A program made the position numbers and the translations under genes. The notes under the pieces are model-generated. The model saw only the letters and a program-made list of their open reading frames with translations. It had not been told where the DNA came from and ran no database searches. From Geothrix sp. 21YS21S-2 (GTDB lineage: Bacteria; Acidobacteriota; Holophagae; Holophagales; Holophagaceae), in contig NZ_CP132910.1 of NCBI RefSeq assembly GCF_030846775.1, forward strand, positions 2,762,001 through 2,826,000: DNA of 64,000 nt. Reading direction: 5' to 3'. Positions 46,195 to 54,046 of this stretch are shown one piece after another. Numbering within the stretch: position 1 is the first letter of the stretch; each line of letters begins with the position of its first letter.

Positions 46195-46225
46195 ATTTAG
46201 CCAAACATCTAAATAACCCTATACT
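46195..46225 (+). promoter_or_regulatory. ArsR/SdpR-type operator overlapping promoter
   Basis: ATTTAG (46195-46200) and CTAAAT (46209-46214) form a perfect inverted repeat with eight bases between the arms. It is followed by the -10 box TATACT (46220-46225), 17 bases before the ATG of the ArsR-like gene. The repeat covers the -35 and spacer, so binding would block transcription: a clear autoregulation layout. Confidence 0.65.
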
Positions 46226-46242
46226 GATCCCAGAGGCCGACG

Positions 46243-46506
46243 ATGGAACCCGGTTCCCTGGTATTCAAGGCGCTTGCCGACCCCACCCGGAGGCGGATCC
46301 TCGATCTGCTCCGGGAGGGCGACCTCAGCGCCGGGGACCTCGCGGCCGGTTTCGACATCACCAAGGCGAGCATCTCCCACCACCTGAACCTGCTCAAGCA
46401 GGCGGGTCTGGTGCGCGTGCGGCGCCAGGGGCAGCACCAGATCTACACCCTGCATACGACGGTCTTCCAGGAGGCGATGCAATGGATGATGAACTTCTTC
46501 CCGTGA
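46243..46506 (+). CDS. sdpR: ArsR-family repressor, SdpR-like
   Basis: The 87-residue winged-helix protein carries the ArsR core KALADPTRRRILDLLREGDLSAGDLA, a recognition helix in TKASISHHLNLLKQAGLV and a wing with RRQGQHQIYTL. There are no metal-binding cysteine pairs, as expected of SdpR-type autorepressors rather than metal sensors. The 3' end overlaps the SdpI-like gene by 25 bases. In Bacillus, SdpR and SdpI form a signal-transducing immunity pair against the SdpC toxin; no toxin gene is present here. Confidence 0.88.
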   Translation: MEPGSLVFKALADPTRRRILDLLREGDLSAGDLAAGFDITKASISHHLNLLKQAGLVRVRRQGQHQIYTLHTTVFQEAMQWMMNFFP

Positions 46507-47171
46507 GCGAGGAGGGGCTCCAGCTGAGGAGGGAATGGCCCAGCTGGGTCCTGCTGGCTGCGGTGTGGGGCTTCAGCCTCTGGGCCGCGCCGCGGCTGCC
46601 GGCCCAGGTGGCTGTCCACTGGGGCCTCGATGGCCGGCCCAACGGGTGGGCCTCCCCGCTGCAGGCCGCGCTGCTGCTGCCCGGCCTCCTCACCGTGGTC
46701 TACGGCCTGAGCCTGCTCTTCCTGAACGGGCCCTTCGATTTCCGGGCGGCCCGGTCCATGGACCCGGCCCTGGCGCGGCGCGTCCGCCTGCTGCTGGTCC
46801 TGTTCCTGGGCGGCCTCCAGGCGCTGACCCTGGGCGGCGCCCTGCGGGGCGGCGCTCCCGGGGCCACGGGGATCCTCGCCCTCCTGGCCCTGTTCTTCAT
46901 CCTGCTGGGCAACCTCATGCCCCGCCTGGAGCCCAACGCCCTGGTGGGCATCCGCATCCCGCCGACCCTGGAGGACCGCGCGGTGTGGAAGCGCACCCAC
47001 CGCCTGGGCGGGCGGGTGTTCATGGCCGGCGGGCTGCTGCAACTGGCGGCGTGCCTGCTGCCTGGCCCAGTGGCGGGTCCGGTGGTCATGGCGCTCATCG
47101 GAGCCATGGTCGTGGTGCCCGTGGTGTATGCCTACCGCATCCGCCCGGCCCAGCCGCCCGAAGCCAGGTAG
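46482..47171 (+). CDS. sdpI: SdpI-family membrane protein
   Basis: The 229-residue protein has about six hydrophobic helices. An N-terminal DUF1648-like unit contains VAVHWGLDGRPNGWASP. A C-terminal SdpI domain contains LMPRLEPNALVGIRIPPTLEDRAVWKRTHRLGG, which is the diagnostic block of the family. It is coupled to the SdpR-like repressor by overlap. In Bacillus SdpI provides immunity and sequesters SdpR at the membrane when ligand is present; the same mechanism is plausible but unproven here. It ends 21 bases before the convergent copper-ATPase gene. Confidence 0.87.
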   Translation: MDDELLPVSEEGLQLRREWPSWVLLAAVWGFSLWAAPRLPAQVAVHWGLDGRPNGWASPLQAALLLPGLLTVVYGLSLLFLNGPFDFRAARSMDPALARRVRLLLVLFLGGLQALTLGGALRGGAPGATGILALLALFFILLGNLMPRLEPNALVGIRIPPTLEDRAVWKRTHRLGGRVFMAGGLLQLAACLLPGPVAGPVVMALIGAMVVVPVVYAYRIRPAQPPEAR

Positions 47172-47192
47172 GCGGAGACCCCTCCGCCGGGG

Positions 47193-49574
47193 TCACCCCC
47201 GCCCCAGCCTCAGCGAGTTGCCGATCACCGACAGGCTCGACAGGACCATGGCCCCCGCCGCCAGGATGGGGTTCAGGATCCCCGTGATGGCCAGCGTGAT
47301 GCCCGCGGCGTTGTAGACGAAGGCCCAGAAGAGGTTCTGCCGGATGATGGCCACCGTCCGCTCGGCCAGGCGGAAGGTTTCGTTGATGCGCAGGAGGCCG
47401 CCCCCCAACAGGACGATGGGGGCGGCGTGCATCGCCAGGTCGGCGCCCGAACCCAGGGCGATGCCCAGGTCGGCGGCGGCCAGGGCCGGGGCGTCGTTGA
47501 CGCCGTCGCCCACCATGGCCACGACGGCGCCCTTGGCCTGCAGGCGCCGCACGGCCTCGGCCTTGTCGGCGGGGGGCACCTCGCCCAGGCACTCGTCCAC
47601 GCCCAGGCGCTGGCCCATGTGCAGGGTGGTGCTCCGGGCGTCGCCCGATAGGAGGATGGTGCGCACGCCCCGGGCCTTGAGGGCCGCCACGAGGGCGGCG
47701 GCCTCCCGGCGCGGGGCGTCGCCGAAGGCCAGGGCCCCGGTGGGCAGGCCGTCCACGGCGCCGAAGACCACGGTGTAGCCCTCGGCCTGCCACACCGAGG
47801 CCTGGGCGGTCATCTCCGGCGTGGGTTCGGTCCCCTCCAGCTCCATGAGCCTGCGGTTGCCCACCACCACACGGTGGGGGCCCACCCGGCCCGCCAGGCC
47901 GAGGCCGGGCCGGATCTCCAGGCCGGCGGCGTCCTGGGGCGCGAGGCCCTGCTCGCGGGCGTAGGCCACCAGGGCGTGCCCCAGGGGGTGCTCGGAGTAG
48001 GATTCCAGGGCAGCGGCCAGGTCCAGGCGCTCCATGGCCGCGCCCCTCACCTTGAAGACGCCTTCGGTCATGGTGCCGGTCTTGTCCAGCACCACGGCGT
48101 CCACCTTGCGGAAGGTCTCCAGGACGCCCACGTCCCGGATGAGGATGCCCTTGCGCGAGGCCGCCCCCACGGCGGCGGTGGTGGCCAGCGGAGTGGCGAT
48201 GCCCAGCGCGCAGGGGCAGGCGATCACCAGCACGGCGATGGCCCGCAGCATGGCCACGGTGGGCCCCAGGTGCAGGGCGAGGCAGCCCGCCAGGGTGCCC
48301 AGGGAGATGAGCAGCACCACGGGGATGAAGAGCCGGGAGACCCGGTCCACGGCGCGCTCCAGGGGGCTGCGGTTGGCCAGGGCCCCTTCCACCGACTCGA
48401 CGATCCGGGCCAGGGAGGAATCCGCGGAGGCGTGGGTGACGAGCACCTCCAGGACGCCCGAGGCATTGAGGCTGCCGCACACCACCGGGTCCCCGCTTCC
48501 CCGGGCCCGCAGCTCGGACTCCCCGGTGATCACCGACTCGTCCACCGAGGAGGCCCCCGCCACCACCACCCCGTCGGCGGGGATGCGCTCCCCGGCCTTC
48601 ACCAGGAAGACCATGCCGGGCTCGAGGGCCTCGATGGCCACGAAGCGCTCCTCGCCATCCACCCGGATGCGGGCCTTGCGGGGCAGGAGGCGGTGCAGCA
48701 TGGCGATGGCCCTGGCGCTGCGTTCCTTGGCGGAGCGCTCCAGGGCCTTGCCCGTGAGCATGAGGGTGACGATGGCGCAGGCGGTGTCGAAGTAGTAGTG
48801 GCGCCCCCCCAGGAATGCCTGGGCCGCGCTGTAGGCGAAGGCGGCCAGGACGCCTGTGGAGATGAGCGCCTCCAGCCGCAGGCGCCCCTGCCGGAGCCCG
48901 TAGAAGGCCAGACGGTGGATGGGCCAGGCCGAATAGGTCACCGCCGGCAGGGCCAGGCCCATGAGGATGAAGGGCACGGCCCTCCGGGCCCCCTCGGCGA
49001 TGCCTTCGAAGAACGAGGCGTACACAACCAGGCTGAACAGCATCACGTTCATCCACATGCCGAAGGCGATGCCCAGGCGCAGGAGCATGTCCTGCCATCC
49101 CTTCCGGTCCCCCTCGGCCCCGAAGGGCAGGGCCCGGTAGCCCAGGGAGGCCACCCGGTCCGGGATGACCCCCGGCGGAAGGTACTGGGGGCAGTAGCGG
49201 ATCTTCAGGAGATCGGAGGTGAACAGGACGTCGGCGCTCACCACGCCGTACTCCCGGGCCAGGGCGTGCTCCACCAGCCACCCGCAGGAGGTGCACCACA
49301 TGCCGTTGATCTGGTACAGCTCCTCCCGGATCTCGGCGTCCTCCGGGATGGGAGGACGGCCCTCGTCGGGGGCGGCGATCAGGCCCAGCTTGAGGCTCTG
49401 GAGGTAGACCTCGGTGGTGCGCAGGTCCTGCCCCGCGGCCACGGCCCCGCTCTCCACCAGGATGGCGTACACGTTCATGCACCCGCTGCAGCAGAAGGTC
49501 CGGGGGACCTCCAGGAAGGTCCTCGAGCAGGACCCCGTGCCCGCGGGGGTGCCGCAGAGGTCGCAGACCGCCAT
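47193..49574 (-). CDS. ccoI: Copper-type P1B ATPase for cbb3 oxidase assembly (CcoI)
   Basis: The 793-residue transporter has a Cys-rich N-terminus (CDLCG, FCCSGC), a ferredoxin-like metal-binding domain with GMWCTSCG and eight predicted membrane helices. The transport motif is ACPCALG, the phosphorylation site is DKTGT, and the hinge is GDGVNDAPAL. The Cys-rich front is the form found in CcoI/FixI, which supplies copper to the CcoN active site. The ATG at 49574 lies right after the small upstream gene; the frame extends to 49679 without support. It is the last gene of the respiratory operon. Confidence 0.92.
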   Translation of the reverse strand: MAVCDLCGTPAGTGSCSRTFLEVPRTFCCSGCMNVYAILVESGAVAAGQDLRTTEVYLQSLKLGLIAAPDEGRPPIPEDAEIREELYQINGMWCTSCGWLVEHALAREYGVVSADVLFTSDLLKIRYCPQYLPPGVIPDRVASLGYRALPFGAEGDRKGWQDMLLRLGIAFGMWMNVMLFSLVVYASFFEGIAEGARRAVPFILMGLALPAVTYSAWPIHRLAFYGLRQGRLRLEALISTGVLAAFAYSAAQAFLGGRHYYFDTACAIVTLMLTGKALERSAKERSARAIAMLHRLLPRKARIRVDGEERFVAIEALEPGMVFLVKAGERIPADGVVVAGASSVDESVITGESELRARGSGDPVVCGSLNASGVLEVLVTHASADSSLARIVESVEGALANRSPLERAVDRVSRLFIPVVLLISLGTLAGCLALHLGPTVAMLRAIAVLVIACPCALGIATPLATTAAVGAASRKGILIRDVGVLETFRKVDAVVLDKTGTMTEGVFKVRGAAMERLDLAAALESYSEHPLGHALVAYAREQGLAPQDAAGLEIRPGLGLAGRVGPHRVVVGNRRLMELEGTEPTPEMTAQASVWQAEGYTVVFGAVDGLPTGALAFGDAPRREAAALVAALKARGVRTILLSGDARSTTLHMGQRLGVDECLGEVPPADKAEAVRRLQAKGAVVAMVGDGVNDAPALAAADLGIALGSGADLAMHAAPIVLLGGGLLRINETFRLAERTVAIIRQNLFWAFVYNAAGITLAITGILNPILAAGAMVLSSLSVIGNSLRLGRG

Positions 49575-49576
49575 GG

Positions 49577-49732
49577 TCAGCGGACGGGAACGGTCTTGCC
49601 GTGCTCGTCCAGCATCTCGATGCGCACGTGGGAAACCCGGTTGTAGACGTAGCCAAGGAGGCCGATGAACAGCACGCACACCAGCCCGAAGAACGTCAGG
49701 TAGAACCGCCCGGTCCGCTTCTTGTCATCCAT
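49577..49732 (-). CDS. 51-residue single-helix membrane protein in the CcoH position
   Basis: The protein has a basic start (MDDKKRTGRFY), one membrane helix (about residues 10-30) and a short tail ending in HGKTVPVR. It sits between ccoG and ccoI, where ccoH/fixH normally lies, with two bases to each neighbour. CcoH proteins are about 150-170 residues with a periplasmic domain; this one retains only a helix and some 20 residues. It may be a reduced CcoH or an unrelated small assembly subunit. The coding call rests on tight packing and codon use. Confidence 0.65.
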   Translation of the reverse strand: MDDKKRTGRFYLTFFGLVCVLFIGLLGYVYNRVSHVRIEMLDEHGKTVPVR

Positions 49733-49734
49733 GG

Positions 49735-51054
49735 TCAGTTCCTCTTGGTGGGCATGATGAAGTTCATTTCGGCAGCGTCCGGGGCGCCCCGGTCCGAGGA
49801 CTGGATCACCACGCGGATGGGGTTGAGCTCCTGGCCGCCGGCGGGGGCGGCGATGTCGAAGGTCCGCTCCAGGGCGGCTCCGGGGGCCAGGGTGAGGGGA
49901 TTGCGGTCCAGCATCACCCGGGCGCCCGGCAATCCCTCGACCCAGACCCGGATCTCCACCGGCCTGGGGGAGCGGTTGGCGAGGTTCATGCGGACCCGGT
50001 TGGCCACGCTGCCGTCGGGCAGCAGGGTGAAGAGGGTCGCGCGGTCCGGGGTGACCCGCATGAGCACCGGCTTGCGCAGGTACAGCGTCAGCCCCAGCGC
50101 CGTCAGGTAGGCCGCCATCACGAAGAGGATCACGAAGCGCTTGGGGTCCCTGAAGCCCCAGCGGCGGAACCAGGGCTCCTTCCGGGCGGAGGCCGCGGAG
50201 CCGCCCCAGGAGTAGTGGATGAGGCCGGGGTGGCCCACCTTGGCCAGCACCTCGTCGCAGGCGTCGATGCAGTCGCCGCAGTGCACGCACTCGATCTGGT
50301 AGGGGCCCTTGCGGATGTCGATGCCCATCTCGCAGACCCGGACGCACTTCTTGCAGTCGATGCAGGCGGAGGTGGGGTCCTGGTAGGCCACCAGGAGGGA
50401 GTGGCGGTCCTGGAGCATGCCCTGCATGTAGCCGTAGGGGCACACGGTGGTGCAGAAGGTCTGCTTGACCAGGGTGAAGTCCAGGAAGGTCACGAGGGTG
50501 ACCGAGGCGCCCATGATGCCGCCCACCGAGGCCAGGTCGAAGCGGAGCAGGCGGTGCAGCAGGTCCCGGGGTTCGATGAAGTAGGCCATGAAGACGAAGG
50601 CCAGGAACACCGAGGCCGCCGCCAGGACGGCCAGGAAGAGGCCCTTGCCCAGCATCTTCCGGCCCAGGGGCTTCGCCGTCCACCTCTGGGCCAGCTTCAT
50701 GGCCCAGGCCTCCACGGCGGTGCTCGCCTCGCTGAAGATCATCTGGGGGCAGGCGTAGCCGCAGTACACGCGCCCGTACATGATGGCCACCACCGCGATG
50801 ACGAACATCAGGAACATCAGGGCGAAGAACAGGATGCTGAACTCGCTGATGAGCACCTCGAAGCCGGCGAAGTAGAACCGCTGCCGGGGGATGTCGAAGC
50901 GCATCAGGTTGGAGAAGGGCAGGACCAGGAAGACCAGGAAGCAGATCAGGTGGAACAGCTTCCGGAGGGGACGGTGGCCCCGCCCCGGGGGGGGCAGGGG
51001 CTTGCGTTTCTCAGCCAGGAGCCAGTGCCGCGCGGGAGGGACGGCCTCACTCAT
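49735..51054 (-). CDS. ccoG: cbb3 oxidase accessory protein CcoG (FixG), polyferredoxin
   Basis: The 439-residue protein has about five membrane helices, the cysteine sites CGYACPQ and CTTVCPYGYMQ, and two 4Fe-4S sets, CIDCKKCVRVCEMGID and CVHCGDCIDACDE. It ends in a FixG C-terminal Ig-like domain (NRVRMNLANRSPRPVEIRVWVEG). CcoG reduces copper before insertion into cbb3 oxidase. The start overlaps the stop of the upstream flavoprotein (51051-51054). Confidence 0.93.
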   Translation of the reverse strand: MSEAVPPARHWLLAEKRKPLPPPGRGHRPLRKLFHLICFLVFLVLPFSNLMRFDIPRQRFYFAGFEVLISEFSILFFALMFLMFVIAVVAIMYGRVYCGYACPQMIFSEASTAVEAWAMKLAQRWTAKPLGRKMLGKGLFLAVLAAASVFLAFVFMAYFIEPRDLLHRLLRFDLASVGGIMGASVTLVTFLDFTLVKQTFCTTVCPYGYMQGMLQDRHSLLVAYQDPTSACIDCKKCVRVCEMGIDIRKGPYQIECVHCGDCIDACDEVLAKVGHPGLIHYSWGGSAASARKEPWFRRWGFRDPKRFVILFVMAAYLTALGLTLYLRKPVLMRVTPDRATLFTLLPDGSVANRVRMNLANRSPRPVEIRVWVEGLPGARVMLDRNPLTLAPGAALERTFDIAAPAGGQELNPIRVVIQSSDRGAPDAAEMNFIMPTKRN

Positions 51055-52985
51055 CGGCTATAAAGAATTCGTGGATTCGGGGTGGGCACGGCGACGCATT
51101 CCTTGTAATGCACAAAACGTTTCATGAGAATGGCCTGGGTGGGGCACCGGGAGGCGCACATGGCGCAGCGGATGCAGGTGCTCTCGTCCTTCAGCATGAT
51201 TCCGCCCAGTTCGTCCTTCTCCTCCATGGACATGGCCCGGTAGGCCTCGAACGGGATATCGGCACCGGCCTGTTCGAGCTTGAGCCAGGCGTCCTCGTCC
51301 TTGAGGCGGCTGAGGCCCACCAGCTTGATGAGGTCCTCGGGGCACACGTCCACGCAGCCGTTGCAGGCGATGCAGGTGGAGGTGTCGAACACGGTGTTGA
51401 TGTTGCAGCGCAGGCAGCGGGCCCCCTGGCGCCGGGCCATCTCCTCGGGGTAGCTCAGCTCCACGATCTCGGTGGAGGCGGCACGGATCCCGCTCTCCAG
51501 CACCGGGGCGTTGCAGCGCTCCTCGCGGTGCCAGCCTTCGGCCATGGTGTAGACGGCGGGTTCCCAGTGCTTGCGCACCACCACGTCGGTGCGGGTGCCG
51601 CGCAGGAAGTCGTGCATGCTGCGCGCGGCGGTGTGGGCCGAGGCGATGGCGTCGATGAAGAGCCGGGCGCCGTGGGCGATGTCGCCGCAGGCGAAGATGT
51701 CGGGGGCGGTGGTCTGGTAGGTCTCCTTGTTGACCTTGATGAGGCCGCGCTCGGTCTCGACCCCGTCGGCCTCGGAGAGGAACGTCAGGTCCGAGGTCTG
51801 GCCGATGGCGAAGATCACCGTGTCCACCGGGATGTCCTCCAGGGCCGTCTCGTCGAAGGTCGGCGCGAACCGCCGCTCCTCGTTGAAGACCGAGAGGCAC
51901 TTCACCGTGCGCATGGCCTTGACCTTGCCGTTCTCGACGACGATCTCCTTGGGGCCGCGGCGGTTGTGGAGGCGGATGCCCTCCTCCTCGCCCTCATGGA
52001 TCTCCACCTTGTCGGCGGGCATCTCCTCGAGGGACTCCAGGCACATGAGGTGGATCTCCTTGTCCCCGGACAGGCGCAGCGCGGACCGCGCCACGTCGTA
52101 GGCCACCTTCTCGTCGTGGCCCATGGATTCGCGGACCAGCTCCTCCTCGGTGGCCTCCATGGGCCGCAGGGCGCTGCGCGCCACGTCGTAGGCCACGTTG
52201 CCGCCGCCCACCACCATCACGCGCCGGCCCAGTTCCAGCGTCCTGCCGTCGTTGAAGGCGCGCAGGAACTCCATGCCGTCGTAGACGCCCTGGGCGTCGC
52301 CTCCGGGCAGGCTGAGCTTGCGCCCGTTGGGGAGCCCCACGCCCAGGAAGATCGCCTTGTAGCCCTGGTCGCGCAGCTGCTGGATGGTGAAGTCGCGGCC
52401 CAGCTTCATGTTGCACTTGAGGTCCACGCCCATGGAGACGATGGCCTCGATCTCGTGGTTGACCAGCTCCCGGGGGAGCCGGAAGACCGGGACGCCCGTC
52501 ATGAGCATGCCGCCGGGCTTGGAATCGGCCTCGAACACGGTGACCTTGTAGCCCACCTGGACCAGGTCGTGGGCCACGGTGAGCCCGGACACGCCGGCCC
52601 CGATGACCGCGACCCGCTCGTAGTCGCCCCGGTTGGGGGGCAGCATGCGCTGGTCGCAGCCTTCCCTGTAGCGGGCGTAGTCGCCCGTCTCGGGCCCGAA
52701 CTTGTCCGTGACGAACCGCTTGAGGGCGCGGATCGCCACGGGCTCGTCCAGGGACCCCCTGCGGCAGTTGGCTTCGCAGGGGGCCCCGCAGACGCGGCCG
52801 CAGATGGACGCGAAGGGATTGGTGGCCCGCGCGGCCCGGTAGGCGTCCTCGTACCGGCCTTCGGCGATGGCGGTCACGTAGGCGCATGCGTCGGTGTTGA
52901 CCGGGCACGCGTATTGGCACTTGACCATCTCCAGCCAGTACTGGGAGTCGTCCGGAACCCTGAGCTGCCAATTCCCCATATCCAC
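51051..52985 (-). CDS. FAD-dependent oxidoreductase with 4Fe-4S clusters (GltD-like)
   Basis: The 644-residue protein has an N-terminal cysteine-rich GltD-type domain (CQYACPVNTDACAY, CGRVCGAPCEANCRRG), an FAD site GAGVSGLT and an NAD(P) site VGGGNVAYD. A C-terminal ferredoxin part contains CIACNGCVDVCPEDL and CIRCAMCASRCPTQA. An 11-residue segment VAYDVARSALR occurs twice, 90 bases apart. I start at GTG 52985 (AAGGAG ten bases away); ATG 52979 is possible. It lies inside the cbb3 operon and probably feeds or withdraws electrons from NAD(P)H, a quinone or a ferredoxin. The partner is unknown. Confidence 0.85.
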   Translation of the reverse strand: MDMGNWQLRVPDDSQYWLEMVKCQYACPVNTDACAYVTAIAEGRYEDAYRAARATNPFASICGRVCGAPCEANCRRGSLDEPVAIRALKRFVTDKFGPETGDYARYREGCDQRMLPPNRGDYERVAVIGAGVSGLTVAHDLVQVGYKVTVFEADSKPGGMLMTGVPVFRLPRELVNHEIEAIVSMGVDLKCNMKLGRDFTIQQLRDQGYKAIFLGVGLPNGRKLSLPGGDAQGVYDGMEFLRAFNDGRTLELGRRVMVVGGGNVAYDVARSALRPMEATEEELVRESMGHDEKVAYDVARSALRLSGDKEIHLMCLESLEEMPADKVEIHEGEEEGIRLHNRRGPKEIVVENGKVKAMRTVKCLSVFNEERRFAPTFDETALEDIPVDTVIFAIGQTSDLTFLSEADGVETERGLIKVNKETYQTTAPDIFACGDIAHGARLFIDAIASAHTAARSMHDFLRGTRTDVVVRKHWEPAVYTMAEGWHREERCNAPVLESGIRAASTEIVELSYPEEMARRQGARCLRCNINTVFDTSTCIACNGCVDVCPEDLIKLVGLSRLKDEDAWLKLEQAGADIPFEAYRAMSMEEKDELGGIMLKDESTCIRCAMCASRCPTQAILMKRFVHYKECVAVPTPNPRILYSR

Positions 52986-52989
52986 GGCT

Positions 52990-53289
52990 CTAATGCTCCT
53001 TGACGGACCGGAAGGTGAACACGGCCATGATGACCACGTAGATCAGGGCCAGGATCGCCACGGCGTACTGCAGGGCCGGGCTGGTCTGGGTGACCTTGTT
53101 GAACTGCTGCACGAAGGCGCCGCGGGTGGCGTGGTCCACGTCGCCCATCATCTGGAGGACGATGTAGGCCACGCAGCCCAGGCCGATGATGGGGAAGACC
53201 AGCTTGAGGAAGAAGGGGAAGTCGGTGCCCTTCCTCTCCATGATCCAGCCGCCCGCATAGTCCTTCAGTTCTTCCTTCTGCTCACTCAT
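52990..53289 (-). CDS. Small two-helix membrane protein of the cbb3 operon
   Basis: The 99-residue protein has a charged N-terminus (MSEQKEELKDYAGGWIMERKGTD). Helix 1 (FFLKLVFPIIGLGCVAYIVLQ) is followed by a 30-residue polar stretch and helix 2 (AVAILALIYVVIMAVFTF). It has no heme site. Its front vaguely recalls the N-terminal membrane part of CcoP, which is otherwise missing from this operon, but the similarity is too weak to name it. GGAGA precedes the ATG. It overlaps the CcoQ-like gene by eight bases. Confidence 0.72.
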   Translation of the reverse strand: MSEQKEELKDYAGGWIMERKGTDFPFFLKLVFPIIGLGCVAYIVLQMMGDVDHATRGAFVQQFNKVTQTSPALQYAVAILALIYVVIMAVFTFRSVKEH

Positions 53290-53455
53290 GGGTTCTCCTC
53301 TGATCGTCGTCTTCCAGCATGCGGAACTTGATGTCCTCCCCGTCCTTGCCCCAGTAGCCGTCCTTGGCGGTCTTGACGAAGAAGAACACCGCCAGGGCGA
53401 ACATCAGGAAGAAGAACAGATAGGCGAAATAGACGCTGGGCCAGGTGTAGTCCAT
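53282..53455 (-). CDS. ccoQ: CcoQ/FixQ-like small subunit of cbb3 oxidase
   Basis: The 57-residue protein has a single membrane helix (YFAYLFFFLMFALAVFFFV) followed by a polar tail (KTAKDGYWGKDGEDIKF), the usual shape of CcoQ. It lies two bases after ccoO, the standard position. The start ATG at 53455 lies inside a longer frame that would run back through ccoO; the short form is favoured by size. Assigned from position and size rather than strong sequence motifs. Confidence 0.7.
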   Translation of the reverse strand: MDYTWPSVYFAYLFFFLMFALAVFFFVKTAKDGYWGKDGEDIKFRMLEDDDQRRTHE

Positions 53456-53457
53456 GG

Positions 53458-54027
53458 CTACTTCTCGTAGTCGTTGGCCGGGCGCCAGTCCTTGGCGCGC
53501 CCGAGGGTCTGCATGTAGGCCACCAGGGCGGTGAATTCCTTGGGATCGTTGACGATCCATGGGAAGGCCGGCATGATCGAGCCCTTGACGAGGTCGCGGG
53601 GATTGCGGAAGTGGGTGCGGTGCCACTGGGTGTCGTAGCGCCCGCCGATGCGCGCGAGGTCGGGACCGGTGCGCTTGGTGCCGAACATGTGCGGGGTGTC
53701 GTAGACGAACTCGTCGGGCGTGGAGATGGGGGCGTCGACGCCCTTCCAGCCGTAGCGCTTGGTGTCGGCCAGCAGGGTGCGGATCTGCTGCGTGTGGCAG
53801 TACCAGCAGCCTTCCCGCACGTAGATGGCGCGGCCCTGCAGCTGCTGCTCGTTGAGCTTCGCCAGGTGCCCCGTGGGACCCTTGGCGGGATCGGAGTTGG
53901 CGAAGGGCTTGCCCCAGCTCTTGTCGACCATGGGCGGCACCACGGTGGTGAGCAGGCCTCCGATGAAGAAGAGGACGAGGGACGCGACGATGGCCCAGAC
54001 TGCGGAAGTGTCGGCTTTTCTCAGCAT
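53458..54027 (-). CDS. ccoO: cbb3-type cytochrome c oxidase subunit II (CcoO)
   Basis: The 189-residue protein has an N-terminal membrane anchor (VWAIVASLVLFFIGGLL) and a periplasmic monoheme domain. The heme site is CWYCHTQQIRTL and the probable axial methionine is in SIMPAFPWI, both diagnostic for CcoO/FixO. It receives electrons and passes them to the CcoN heme b. It lies 19 bases downstream of ccoN. Confidence 0.93.
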   Translation of the reverse strand: MLRKADTSAVWAIVASLVLFFIGGLLTTVVPPMVDKSWGKPFANSDPAKGPTGHLAKLNEQQLQGRAIYVREGCWYCHTQQIRTLLADTKRYGWKGVDAPISTPDEFVYDTPHMFGTKRTGPDLARIGGRYDTQWHRTHFRNPRDLVKGSIMPAFPWIVNDPKEFTALVAYMQTLGRAKDWRPANDYEK

Positions 54028-54046
54028 GTTCGCTCCTTTCTGGCCG

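Noticed and set aside
46243-46506. Metal-sensing ArsR regulator
   Set aside because: The metal-binding cysteines are absent and the gene is coupled to an SdpI-type gene, so SdpR is the better reading.
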